A stretch of DNA of 36,012 bases from Deinococcus sp. Arct2-2 (GTDB taxonomy: Bacteria; Deinococcota; Deinococci; Deinococcales; Deinococcaceae), in NCBI RefSeq assembly GCF_004801315.1, contig NZ_SSNW01000060.1, positions 1-36,012 of the forward strand, given 5' to 3'. A model generated the notes under the pieces. That model searched no databases. It saw only the letters and a list, made by a program, of their open reading frames with translations, and had not been told where the DNA came from. Below, in pieces: positions 1-12,172 of this stretch; positions within the stretch are counted from its first letter, which is position 1; each line of letters opens with the position of its first letter. The position numbers were made by a program, and so were the translations under genes.

Positions 1-46
1 CGCTCAACTTGAAGCAGATTGGGATAAGCTGATTTTGCCACCGTAG

Positions 47-81
47 AAAAAAAACCGCCCCAGCACAAGGCCAGAGCGGTT
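47..81 (-). terminator. Intrinsic terminator of the Crp/Fnr gene
   Basis: On the minus strand the arm AACCGCTC pairs with GGGCGGTT, with one G:U wobble that only works in the minus-strand RNA, and a run of eight T follows. It lies about 20 bases beyond the stop codon of the regulator gene. Confidence 0.8.
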
Positions 82-102
82 TCGGAGAAGTAAGTTTTAC
101 GC

Positions 103-726
103 TTACGCGGCGGCGATTTCTTGCAGTTGCTTCTCGTTGCGCAGCGTGATCTTGCCGTAGCCTGCGCTGATCACACCTTCGCGGCTGAGTTCGCCCACAA
201 CTTTGGTCACGGTTTCGCGCACGCTGCCCACTGCGGCGGCCAATTCATCGTGCGTGGCGTAGATCATGGTTTCGCCGCTGTCGAGCTTGGTGGCGAGGGC
301 GGTGTCCTTCAGTTCCATCAGTTCCCCGGCGATGCGGGCACGCAGGCGCTTGCCGACAAGGCGGTAGATGCTTTCGTAGGCGCGTTCCAGCGTCCGGACA
401 AGGTGAGTCGTGACGACCAGATTGTCCTCGGCGCTCATCAGGGCGGGGTTGATCACGTCCACGCTGCTGTCGGTCACGGCTTCGGCAAAGTAGGCGCGGT
501 TCACTCCTGCGAGGGCTTCTTCGCCAAAGTATTCACCGGGCTTCACGTAACGCAGGGTCAGGCCGTTGCCATCGTCATCCATGGTGTGCACGCGGATCAA
601 GCCGCTGGCCACGCGGTACAGCATGTCGCTCTTGCCGGGGTACAGAATGACGGCTCCGGGGCGGTAGGTCACGGTATCGACGAAGGTGCGGCTGTTGGTA
701 TTGGTCTTGTGGCTGGTCTGTGTCAT
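103..726 (-). CDS. Crp/Fnr-family transcriptional regulator (SdrP/DdrI-like)
   Basis: Transcription factor of 207 aa. Residues about 15-105 form the cyclic-nucleotide-binding-type beta roll (GEYFGEE at 64-70). The Arg-Ser pair that holds cAMP phosphate in Crp is absent, since the equivalent stretch reads AGVNRAYFAEA, so cAMP binding is doubtful. Residues 112-140 are the dimerisation helix and 157-185 the helix-turn-helix (THDELAAAVG, then recognition helix SVRETVTKVV). No Fnr-type cysteine cluster is present. Length and missing cAMP residues resemble Thermus SdrP and Deinococcus DdrI, stress regulators thought to act without an effector; that link is inference. The ATG is preceded by GGAGGCG at good spacing. 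The gene has its own promoter about 80 bases upstream and its own terminator, so it is monocistronic. Confidence 0.9.
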   Translation of the reverse strand: MTQTSHKTNTNSRTFVDTVTYRPGAVILYPGKSDMLYRVASGLIRVHTMDDDGNGLTLRYVKPGEYFGEEALAGVNRAYFAEAVTDSSVDVINPALMSAEDNLVVTTHLVRTLERAYESIYRLVGKRLRARIAGELMELKDTALATKLDSGETMIYATHDELAAAVGSVRETVTKVVGELSREGVISAGYGKITLRNEKQLQEIAAA

Positions 727-806
727 GTGCGTCGCCTCCAGGCGGTGGATTCGGGGAAGAAGGACGCTGGGGCGAGGGCTTATGCAGCCTTCCCAACGTT
801 GATCAC

Positions 807-835
807 AGTGTAACCTAAAATCACATTTTTGTAAA
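807..835 (-). promoter_or_regulatory. Promoter of the Crp/Fnr gene
   Basis: On the minus strand TTTACA (830-835) and TACACT (807-812) are separated by exactly 17 bases, a good sigma-A-type match. Transcription would start near 800 and give a leader of about 75 bases. TGTGAT half-sites lie within and just after it, so Crp-type autoregulation is possible but unproven. Confidence 0.6.
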
Positions 836-839
836 CACT

Positions 840-1091
840 TTTGTTTCTTTAATCAGCATTTAGCTTACGAAGTCAGCCGAGTGTAGGGAAGAGATTTGGT
901 GGCGTTCAGCACGCTTGTCGTCTCAAATTCTGTACAGAGCAGAAACTCATGGGGCGCTCAGTGTGCCGCTAGCCCTGTGGCGTTCCTACAAAGAAATAAG
1001 CAGATTGCGGCTGACCGGATTGTCACTAGTTTTAAGTCAAGCTTTAACGTTGTGTCAGAAAATGCCCATATCAGAGGAAGTACCTATTAGA
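840..1091. other. Intergenic stretch without a recognised gene
   Basis: This gap between the regulator promoter and the gyrA terminator is less GC-rich than its surroundings. Short plus-strand ORFs of about 63 codons cross it, but none has a ribosome-binding site or a recognisable product. No tRNA, repeat or clear hairpin was seen. Confidence 0.5.
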
Positions 1092-1130
1092 AAACGCCGC
1101 GCCTGACCGCTGGGGCCGGGCACGGCGTTT
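1092..1130 (-). terminator. Intrinsic terminator of gyrA
   Basis: The minus-strand hairpin has arms AAACGCCGTGCC and GGCGCGGCGTTT with one internal mismatch, followed by TTTTCTAAT. It starts about 12 bases after the gyrA stop codon. Confidence 0.75.
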
Positions 1131-1141
1131 AGGGAAAGGGC

Positions 1142-3571
1142 TTACAGCTCGTCTTCCTTACGAACCGGGAAGGCGCTGATCACGCGGTCTTTGTCACCGA
1201 TGTTGATGACTTTCACGCCCTGCGCGTTGCGGCCTGTGGTTCGCACTTCTTCCACGCGAGTCCGGATCACGGTGCCTTTCTCGGTCAGTACCATCAGTTC
1301 TTCGTCGCCTGCCACGCGGGCCAGCGTCACCAGTTTGCCAGTGCGCTCGGTCACGTCCAGCGTAATCACGCCGAGGCCGCCGCGCCCTTTGCTGGGGTAG
1401 TCGCCCGCCGGGGTGCGCTTGCCCAATCCAAATTCGCTGATGCTGAGGAGTTCGCTGGTTTCGTCGCCGCCGGGAACGAGGGCCATGCTGACCACCACAT
1501 CGTCGTCACGGAGGCGCATGCCGATCACGCCCTGTGTGGCGCGGCCCGTATCGCGGACTTCTGCGGCGTCGAAGCGCATGGCTTGTCCCTCGCGGCTCGC
1601 CAGAACAATATGGTCGCTCTCGCACACGATGCCCACGCCGATCAGGGCGTCACCGGGTTGCAGATTGATGGCAATCAGGCCCGCCGACGTGATGTTGCCG
1701 TAGTCGGTGATCTGGGTCTTCTTGACGATGCCCTTGCGGGTGGCGAACACGAAGCTTCCCTCTTCCTCGAAGCCCTTCACGCTCAGTACGCTGGCGATGT
1801 TTTCAGTCTCGCGCAGGCTGGGTAACAGGTTGCGAATGTGCGTACCTTTGGCGTCACGGCCCGCTTCCGGCAGGTCGTAAATCTTCTCGTGGAACACGCG
1901 GCCCTGATCGGTGAAGAATAAGAGGTAGTCGTGCGTGCTGCCCACGAAGACGCGGGTGTTGATGTCCTCGTCGCGCAGTTTGCCGCCGCTGGCCCCACGT
2001 CCACCACGCGCCTGAGCGCGGTAAGCGTCCATGTTGGTGCGCTTGAGGTATCCGGCGCGGGTCATGGTGATCACCATGTCTTCTACGGCAATCAGGTCTT
2101 CGCGGTTGATGTCCTCTTCCAACAGCACGATGGTGCTGCGCCGCTCGTCGCCGTAGCGGTCACGGATGTCGCGCAGTTCTTTCTTGATCTCGCGCCACAG
2201 TAGTTTCTCGTCACCCAAGATGGAACGCAAACGGGTAATGGTGACTTGCAACTCGTTGAATTCGTTGGTCAGTTTCTCGCGCTCCAGCCCCACGAGGCGT
2301 TGCAGGCGCATATCGAGAATGGACTGAGACTGCACTTCGGTCAGGCCAAAGCGGGCCATCAGCGCGTCGCGGGCCTCGGCTCCGGTGTTGCTGGCACGGA
2401 TCAGTGCAATCACTTCGTCGATATGATCGAGCGCCTTGATCAGCCCTTCCAGCACGTGGGCGCGTTCCTCGGCCTTCTTGAGTTCGTAGGCCGTGCGGCG
2501 CGTCACCACGTCGCGGCGGTGAACGAGGAAGTAGCGCATGGTGTCGATCAGGGGCAGCACACGCGGCTCGCCGTTCACGATGCTGAGGTTGATGACCGTA
2601 AAGGTGCTTTGAAGCTGCGTGTACTTGTAAAGCTGGTTCAGCACCAGCGTAGGAATCGCGCCGCGCTTGAGTTCGATGACGATCCGGACGGGTTCCTTGC
2701 GGTCAGACTCGTCGCGCAGGGCGCTGATGTCGGGGATTTTCCCGGCCTTGTACATCGCGCTGATGGTTTGCAGCAGGTTGGTCTTGTTGAGCTGGTAGGG
2801 AATCTCGGAAATGATGATCTGCGAACGCCCGTTCTTCTCGTCGATACGGGCCTTGCCGCGCACTTTCAGGCCAGAGTGTCCGGTGGCGAAGGCTTCACGG
2901 ATGCCCTGCAAGCTGATGCGCCCGCCGGTGGGGAAATCTGGCCCCTTGACGTGTTCCATCATCTCGTCCAGCGTGATCTGGGGGTTGTCGATCAGCGCCA
3001 GCAGGCCGTTACAAATCTCGGTCAGATTGTGCGGCGGAATGTTGGTCGCCATGCCCACGGCGATGCCCGACGCGCCGTTGACCAGCAGGTTAGGAATGGC
3101 AGACGGCAGCACGGTGGGTTCGGTGGTGGTCTCGTCGTAGTTGGGCTTGGTGTCTACGGTTTCTTTTTCCAAATCGGCCAGCAGTTCTTCGGCCACTTTG
3201 GTCATGCGGGCTTCGGTGTAACGCATGGCGGCGGCCATATCGCCGTCCATAGACCCGAAGTTGCCTTGAGGGTCAACCATCGGGTAGCGCATGTTCCACC
3301 ACTGCCCCAACCGCACCATCGCGTCATAAATGCTGGAATCGCCGTGAGGGTGATACCGCTTCATGACCTCGCCCACCACGCTGGCCGACTTGGCGTGCTT
3401 GGTGTTCGACATCAGGCCTTCTTGCAGCATGGCGTACATGATTCGCCGCTGCACAGGCTTCAGGCCGTCGCGGACATCGGGCAGCGCCCGGTCTACGATC
3501 ACGTTCATGGCGTAATTGATGAAATTGGTTTTGACTTCGGTGGTGATGTCAACGGGAAGAATTCCGGTCAT
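1142..3571 (-). CDS. gyrA: DNA gyrase subunit A
   Basis: Breakage-reunion subunit of the type IIA topoisomerase that introduces negative supercoils, working as A2B2 with GyrB in the cytoplasm. It has 809 aa, close to the family norm. The winged-helix DNA-gate domain includes HPHGDSSIYD at 74-83 and the catalytic tyrosine Y118 in AAAMRYTEAR. The quinolone positions equal to E. coli Ser83 and Asp87 are Ser79 and Asp83, the sensitive state. The GyrA box in the C-terminal beta-pinwheel is QARGGRG at 520-526, which supports gyrase rather than ParC. The ATG follows GGAG at short spacing. A terminator lies just downstream. The preceding gene ends 200 bases upstream, so gyrA probably has its own promoter. 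Confidence 0.97.
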   Translation of the reverse strand: MTGILPVDITTEVKTNFINYAMNVIVDRALPDVRDGLKPVQRRIMYAMLQEGLMSNTKHAKSASVVGEVMKRYHPHGDSSIYDAMVRLGQWWNMRYPMVDPQGNFGSMDGDMAAAMRYTEARMTKVAEELLADLEKETVDTKPNYDETTTEPTVLPSAIPNLLVNGASGIAVGMATNIPPHNLTEICNGLLALIDNPQITLDEMMEHVKGPDFPTGGRISLQGIREAFATGHSGLKVRGKARIDEKNGRSQIIISEIPYQLNKTNLLQTISAMYKAGKIPDISALRDESDRKEPVRIVIELKRGAIPTLVLNQLYKYTQLQSTFTVINLSIVNGEPRVLPLIDTMRYFLVHRRDVVTRRTAYELKKAEERAHVLEGLIKALDHIDEVIALIRASNTGAEARDALMARFGLTEVQSQSILDMRLQRLVGLEREKLTNEFNELQVTITRLRSILGDEKLLWREIKKELRDIRDRYGDERRSTIVLLEEDINREDLIAVEDMVITMTRAGYLKRTNMDAYRAQARGGRGASGGKLRDEDINTRVFVGSTHDYLLFFTDQGRVFHEKIYDLPEAGRDAKGTHIRNLLPSLRETENIASVLSVKGFEEEGSFVFATRKGIVKKTQITDYGNITSAGLIAINLQPGDALIGVGIVCESDHIVLASREGQAMRFDAAEVRDTGRATQGVIGMRLRDDDVVVSMALVPGGDETSELLSISEFGLGKRTPAGDYPSKGRGGLGVITLDVTERTGKLVTLARVAGDEELMVLTEKGTVIRTRVEEVRTTGRNAQGVKVINIGDKDRVISAFPVRKEDEL

Positions 3572-3727
3572 GAGGCTCCAATCTGCGCCGCAGGGCGTCA
3601 GGCGGGTTGGCGGAAGTGTTGACCGCCAACCGGGGGGATGAGAAGCCCGGCAAACCCTGCCGGGAATGGAACGAGTCTATCACATTATGCTATGGGCGTA
3701 ACGGCAGATGCTCCCTCAACTGCCCCT

Positions 3728-3733
3728 ATTGTA
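3728..3733 (-). promoter_or_regulatory. gyrA: Possible gyrA -10 box
   Basis: TACAAT on the minus strand matches the -10 consensus in five of six bases, but no convincing -35 lies 16-18 bases upstream. It sits about 160 bases before the gyrA start, inside the 200-base gap. Confidence 0.3.
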
Positions 3734-3770
3734 CCGCACAGGAGCAGGGAAAACAGGGTGCTGACCGCCC

Positions 3771-5099
3771 TCAGTTCCCAATCTTTACCTTGAAGCTGAT
3801 CGTAGCTGTTCCGCCTGCTTTTACGTCTACGCGCCGTTCTACATTGTTCTGGCGGTTGGCGGGCAACACCTGTCCATCCACTACCACCAGACGGCCATAT
3901 AACGTCTCGCGCAGTTGCACCCGCGTGGCTAGCGTTTTGGTGCTGGTCAGGGTGTAGGTGATTTGAGAAGTGGTGGATAGAATCCGGCCATCAGATGCTT
4001 TTTCTAGATTCAGTTGCTTCACGGTGCGGGCGAACCGGAGTTCTGGGTCAGTGCCGAGGTCTATGTCTACGGGTTTGCCGCCCTGCGTGGCCGCCAGTTG
4101 AACCGTGCCTACCAGCGCCCCACCGTCGCGCACCGACAGCGTGCCAGCGGGCAAGCTCGCACCATTCGGAGTGAATTTGTAGCGCCGACTGGTTTGGCCG
4201 GAACTGTTTTGCGGGCTGAAGTAGGTGCTGATGCTGTTGTAGCGCGTGAACGCCGTGATCTTAGTCTGTAAAAACGGCACGGTCAATGTTTCCCCGCGCC
4301 CCAGCGTCACGGCTCTGGCCAGTGCGTAGCGTTGCAGTCCGCGCAACTCACCGAGGCTGGAAATGGGGGAGGCGGTGCCAGCGTTGCCTGAATCGGGCAT
4401 GGTAGGTAAGGGAAAGGCTCCAACAGTGTTTTGCGATGTCCCAGTCTGCCCACCTTCCACCACCGTCTGTACCGTTCCCGCAAACAAATCCACCCGCTGG
4501 CCCTCAAAGGTCTGATCGCCCCTATTGCGGAGTTCGGCCAGTGCCGCAAGGCTGGCCTGTGCGCCGCTGGCCGTCAGTTCGTAGCGCGGCTTCCAAGACA
4601 GGGCGGCGGTGCGGTAGCTGACCTCCGCTTTTTGCGTGCTGGTGGCTGCCGACTCGAAGCGGGCTGTGACGCCGCCGCCCAGCCAGCCGCGTGGAGGCAG
4701 GCCAGACAACCCCAGTTCGTTGGCCTGCACGTTCAGATAAGCCCCAGATTCCAGCCTTACCAGCAGGTCATCGGCCCGCATCAACGTGCCGGACAGTGGC
4801 GCTTGGCCTGCCCGCAGGACGGTCACAGGTTGGCCTTCCTGAGTGGTGAGCCAGTCAAGGTCTATGGGCCGGGTGTGCAGGCGCAGCAGCGACGTTCCCG
4901 TGAGGCTGAGGCTGCCCGGCTGCACCAAGTTCCATGCAGCGCGGCTAAACGCCAGTTCGTAGGCGGCAGTTTTGCCCCCGGTGTCAGTCAAATTGACCTG
5001 TTGGCGCACCTCGCCAAAGCTGGGGTAAATGCGGAGATCGGTGGCCGAGGCGCTGCCCAACAGCAGGGCGGCCAGCAAAAGGGCACGGAGAAGGGGCAC
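3771..5099 (-). CDS. Secreted DUF4139-domain protein
   Basis: A 442-aa protein with a Sec-type signal peptide at about 1-19 (MPLLRALLLAALLLGSASA), so probably periplasmic or surface-exposed. The long C-terminal part has the DUF4139 style: ALSWKPRYEL near residue 170, followed by beta-rich segments ending in a domain rich in Thr, Leu and Arg. DUF4139 proteins have no settled function; some homologues are called mucoidy-inhibitor A. The start is GTG with AAGG nine bases upstream; an ATG five bases before it is out of frame. It follows the MFS gene by 39 bases on the same strand and is probably co-transcribed with it. No cell-envelope partner identifies its task. Confidence 0.7.
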   Translation of the reverse strand: MPLLRALLLAALLLGSASATDLRIYPSFGEVRQQVNLTDTGGKTAAYELAFSRAAWNLVQPGSLSLTGTSLLRLHTRPIDLDWLTTQEGQPVTVLRAGQAPLSGTLMRADDLLVRLESGAYLNVQANELGLSGLPPRGWLGGGVTARFESAATSTQKAEVSYRTAALSWKPRYELTASGAQASLAALAELRNRGDQTFEGQRVDLFAGTVQTVVEGGQTGTSQNTVGAFPLPTMPDSGNAGTASPISSLGELRGLQRYALARAVTLGRGETLTVPFLQTKITAFTRYNSISTYFSPQNSSGQTSRRYKFTPNGASLPAGTLSVRDGGALVGTVQLAATQGGKPVDIDLGTDPELRFARTVKQLNLEKASDGRILSTTSQITYTLTSTKTLATRVQLRETLYGRLVVVDGQVLPANRQNNVERRVDVKAGGTATISFKVKIGN

Positions 5100-5138
5100 A
5101 GCATCAGCCTTGCGTAAAGGGATGAGAAGAGCCGGAAC

Positions 5139-6533
<1,395 letters not shown>

Positions 6534-6540
6534 GCGGGCC

Positions 6541-6546
6541 AGCCTA
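6541..6546 (-). promoter_or_regulatory. -10 box of a leaderless MFS transcript
   Basis: TAGGCT on the minus strand ends seven bases before the ATG at 6533, so transcription would begin at or next to the start codon. The identical box and spacing precede the CPBP protease gene at 24213. Confidence 0.5.
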
Positions 6547-6635
6547 CGCCCGCTGCAAGGGCGGAGAGGGTGGGGAAGCCTTCAGACGTTGGTCATGATG
6601 AACATTGGCTCTGGACTCTGGGAGATAGGAACGGC

Positions 6636-6990
6636 GTCTAAGGGTCAAGGGTTGAAGGGTCTAAGAAAAGCGTTCAACCCTTACTCACAATGGTTCGGGC
6701 AGTTTCTGAATTTTTCTGAGCGACGCTGATCAACAGAGTGTTCTGGCTCCTCCACCCTTGCGCGGGGGGCTGGGATTCGCAGAGCGCAAGGAGCAGAGGG
6801 GGGAACAGGCAAGGCGTCCTAGACGACGTTTTTCTGTGGCCTGCTTTTCTTCGGTAAAACTGTCCGAACCATTGAGTTGGAGTTTATGCCCTCGCCCTTT
6901 GCGGAACTCGAACAGTCGGCAAACAGTAGGGCCACCCGGCAACCGCCACCGCCCCAGCACCTTAGACCCTCAGACTTTTGACCCTTAGAC
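6636..6990. repeat. Family A interspersed repeat with 30-base terminal inverted repeats
   Basis: A 355-base non-coding element. Its left end (6636-6665, starting GTCTAAGGGTCAA) and the reverse complement of its right end (6961-6990) agree at 25 of 30 bases. The ends are built from the unit GGGTCTAAG. The interior has GC-rich palindromic segments near 6750-6795 that recur in copies at 12985 and 17418. No transposase is encoded, so it resembles a MITE or a small dispersed non-coding repeat. It fills most of the 526-base gap between the MFS and formate-dehydrogenase genes. Confidence 0.7.
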
Positions 6991-7013
6991 TGCCGCGCTT
7001 AGACCACCCCGCC

Positions 7014-7019
7014 TATACT
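7014..7019 (+). promoter_or_regulatory. Probable -10 box of the formate-dehydrogenase cluster
   Basis: TATACT matches the -10 consensus in five of six bases and lies about 40 bases before the GTG start. No good -35 lies 16-18 bases upstream; that stretch is the end of the family A repeat. Transcription from here would begin near 7026, which excludes the upstream in-frame TTG at 7021 as a start. Confidence 0.4.
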
Positions 7020-7059
7020 CTTGCCATTCAAAGCAGCACCAGCGAAGGGCGGAGGCAAT

Positions 7060-10125
<3,066 letters not shown>

Positions 10126-10133
10126 ACGTACTT

Positions 10134-10300
10134 GTCCTCCCCTCAAGGGGGGGCGTTGCGCGAGCAACGGGGGGGTTTACACGCCGACGTTTCCGCCAAA
10201 ACCCCCCAGTCTGCTGTGCAGCCAGCCCCCCTTAAAGGGGAGCACCAAAGCAGTTGTCCTCCCCTCTAAGGGGGGGCGTTGCACAGCAACGGGGGGGTTC
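10134..10300. repeat. Family B: three palindromic GC-rich repeats (direct, inverted, direct)
   Basis: Copies lie at about 10134-10177, 10198-10245 (inverted, more diverged) and 10254-10300. Each has a CCTCCCCT run, a G7 run, then GTTGC and GCAAC arms around a short loop and a second G7 run. Each can form a strong hairpin. They fill the 217-base gap between the fdhF stop and the DUF1641 start and could act as an mRNA-stabilising or partial-termination element. Related units lie inside the repeats at 12985 and 17418. Confidence 0.7.
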
Positions 10301-10342
10301 ACCCTCCAACTTTCCACCCTCTACACTCTCGGAGTTCCCCAC

Positions 10343-10822
10343 ATGGCAAAAGCCCTAGAATTCACCCCCCAGCCCCCCACTCCCCAACAACAACTTGACG
10401 CTTCGGTATCCGACTCTGCCGAAGCCCTAGCCGAGAGCCTGCGCCTGCTGCGCGAACTGCATGAACACGGCGTGCTGGACATACTGGTGCGGCTGGTGCG
10501 CGGTGGCGAGGGCCTGAGCGCCTCGGCCCTGAACCTGTTGGCGGGCGAGAGCAGCACCACGCTGATTAAGAACGTGGTGGAACTGGGCAAAACTGCCTCT
10601 GCCCTAAACCCCGACGAAGTGCGCGTGCTGGGGCAAGCCGTCAGCGCGGGCGTAAGCGAGGGAGCCAAATACGTAGCTCAGCATTCGGGTCACGGCCGGG
10701 GCCTCGGCCTGCCCGAACTGCTGGGCCTGCTGCGTGACCGCGATGTGCAACTGGCGCTGGGCGCGGTATTCGGCGTGCTGAAGGGAGCGGGCCGGGCCTT
10801 GCGCGAAGCCGGAGAGGAGTAG
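10343..10822 (+). CDS. DUF1641 protein, formate-dehydrogenase partner
   Basis: A 159-aa, mostly helical, soluble protein. The central part, from ESLRLLRELHEHGVLDILVRL through ASALNLLAG to GLPELLGLLRDRDVQLALG, has the DUF1641 pattern. Small DUF1641 proteins sit next to FdhF-type genes in Bacillus (yrhD-yrhE, yjgD-yjgC) and Staphylococcus, so a role as accessory or structural partner is likely; no biochemical role can be read from the sequence. The chosen ATG has GGAG eight bases upstream. The frame stays open for 75 more codons upstream, but those would translate the family B repeats. Its stop lies five bases before the fdhD start, and the fdhD Shine-Dalgarno overlaps its last codons. Confidence 0.8.
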   Translation: MAKALEFTPQPPTPQQQLDASVSDSAEALAESLRLLRELHEHGVLDILVRLVRGGEGLSASALNLLAGESSTTLIKNVVELGKTASALNPDEVRVLGQAVSAGVSEGAKYVAQHSGHGRGLGLPELLGLLRDRDVQLALGAVFGVLKGAGRALREAGEE

Positions 10823-10827
10823 ACCTG

Positions 10828-11643
10828 ATGCCCGGTGTCGCGCTGACCCAGTGGCCTGCAACGGTCTATTCCGGCAGTGGGGCAGGGGAGAAGTCGGCAG
10901 GATTGATCTCAGACACGCTGGCCGTAGAGGAACCGCTAGAAGTGTGCCTGCACACGCCGTCTGGCCCGGTCACGCTGGGTATTCTGATGCGAACGCCCGG
11001 AGCCGACGCCGAACTGGTGTGCGGCTGGCTGTTGGCAGAAGGGCTGTGGCCGGAGACCGTGAAGCTGGAGCCTGACCCGGAGAATCCGAACGTGATGGGG
11101 CTGCACACGCCCGAGCATGAGCGGTTGGCGGCGGGGGCGCGGTTGGGCGTGTCGTCCAGCGCGTGCGGCGTGTGTGGCACGGGCAGCATAGAACGGCTGG
11201 CGGTGCGGGCGGCCCTGCCCACTTGGACGGGTGGCCCGCTCAGCGCCGCGTTTTTGGCCGGATTGCCGGAGAGGCTACAGGCGCTTCAGCCGGGATTTGC
11301 TGCGTCGGGTGGGCTACACGCGGCGGGCCTGTTCGGGCCGGATGGAGCGTGCCTCTGTGCCTACGAGGACATAGGCCGCCACAACGCCACCGATAAAGTG
11401 ATCGGCTGGGCGCTGGAACGCGGATTATTGCCGCTCTCCGCCAGCATTCTGGTGGTCAGCAGCCGCGCCGGATTCGAGATCGTGCAGAAGGCGGTGATGG
11501 GAGGTGTGGCGGTGGTGGTCACGGTGGGTGCGGCTACCAGCCTTGCCGCCGAAACTGCCGCCACCTTCGGGCTTACTTTGTGCGGCTGGGCGCGGGCAGA
11601 CCGCCTGACGGTGTATTCGGGGGCAGAGCGGGTGGGGCCATGA
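10828..11643 (+). CDS. fdhD: Formate dehydrogenase accessory sulfurtransferase FdhD
   Basis: Transfers sulfur from a cysteine desulfurase (IscS in E. coli) to the Mo-bis-MGD cofactor before insertion into formate dehydrogenase, which is inactive without it. The 271-aa protein shows the family landmarks: the sulfur-carrying CxxC loop (C113 and C116 in SACGVCG), the signature YEDIGRHNATDK and VSSRAGFEIVQKA, which form the cofactor-binding face. It is slightly shorter than average with intact motifs. The Shine-Dalgarno GGAGAGGAG overlaps the end of the DUF1641 gene, and its TGA overlaps the ATG of the next gene, so the genes are translationally coupled. It is the strongest sign that the upstream oxidoreductase matures as a formate dehydrogenase. 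Confidence 0.95.
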   Translation: MPGVALTQWPATVYSGSGAGEKSAGLISDTLAVEEPLEVCLHTPSGPVTLGILMRTPGADAELVCGWLLAEGLWPETVKLEPDPENPNVMGLHTPEHERLAAGARLGVSSSACGVCGTGSIERLAVRAALPTWTGGPLSAAFLAGLPERLQALQPGFAASGGLHAAGLFGPDGACLCAYEDIGRHNATDKVIGWALERGLLPLSASILVVSSRAGFEIVQKAVMGGVAVVVTVGAATSLAAETAATFGLTLCGWARADRLTVYSGAERVGP

Positions 11644-12035
11644 ATCGGGCAGACTTGGCCGATGCGTTCGACTGGGACGGCTCATTGCTTAATCTCTGGA
11701 GCTTTGGCATGGACGCCGCCTCTTGGCTCAGTGCTCTGCACGCGCTAGACCGGGCCTTCCCCTGCGCTTTCCTGATCGGCGGCGAACCCGCCTCGCTGCC
11801 CGATCTGGCTGGGGTAGAACTCTTGGGAACGGGTGGGGAAGATGACCCTATAGCCGAGTTTCACGCCGATACGCCTTGTCCGGGCAGCGTTGTGCGGGAC
11901 AGAACAGGGGCGCTGCAAGTGGTGTTTTTCCTCAACTTTGGCCTAGACCCGATGGAAGCCACCCTGCACCCGCTGGACGTGCCCGATGAAGTTGCTTTTG
12001 CCCGCCTGACACGCTTGCTGAAGATTCTGACCTAG
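11640..12035 (+). CDS. Small hypothetical protein coupled to fdhD
   Basis: A 131-aa acidic protein that I do not recognise. It has no signal peptide, membrane segment or cysteine pair (Cys occurs only in PCAF and PCPG). Its ATG overlaps the fdhD stop as ATGA, so it is almost certainly translated by coupling and belongs to the formate-dehydrogenase cluster. The stretch GALQVVFFLNFGLDP looks like a beta hairpin, and the overall pattern suggests a compact alpha/beta fold. It may be an additional maturation or assembly factor; that is inference from position only. The last gene of the cluster is followed by about 130 bases with no clear terminator. Confidence 0.75.
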   Translation: MNRADLADAFDWDGSLLNLWSFGMDAASWLSALHALDRAFPCAFLIGGEPASLPDLAGVELLGTGGEDDPIAEFHADTPCPGSVVRDRTGALQVVFFLNFGLDPMEATLHPLDVPDEVAFARLTRLLKILT

Positions 12036-12158
12036 GCCACAGGCCAAGACGTGTTTCTGTGTGCTGAGAGCGGTGAATTTGAATCCCGTTTGGTCTACGC
12101 GGTCTACCGTTTCGACTCTGGCTGGGCAGTGGCCTGACCCTTGAGCCAGTCTTCACGC

Positions 12159-12164
12159 TACACT
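12159..12164 (+). promoter_or_regulatory. -10 box of a leaderless transcript
   Basis: TACACT ends eight bases before the ATG at 12173, and there is no Shine-Dalgarno. The same arrangement recurs at several genes in this window. Confidence 0.5.
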
Positions 12165-12172
12165 TGGCCCCG

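Noticed and set aside
896..1106. Two overlapping short plus-strand ORFs between the Crp gene and gyrA
   Set aside because: No ribosome-binding site, no promoter and no similarity recognised; the length is expected by chance in less GC-rich DNA.
2246..3622. Long plus-strand ORF of 458 codons opposite gyrA
   Set aside because: It is the antisense frame of a strongly conserved gene. It is rich in His, Gln and Val as such shadows are, has no ribosome site and no recognisable domain.
7021..7059. TTG at 7021 as the start of fdhF
   Set aside because: It lies one base after a TATACT -10 box, so it would be at or before the transcription start; the GTG at 7060 has GGAGG directly upstream.
10134..10300. 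CRISPR-like array between fdhF and the DUF1641 gene
   Set aside because: The three units are palindromes in mixed orientation, unevenly spaced, without unique equal-length spacers and without cas genes.
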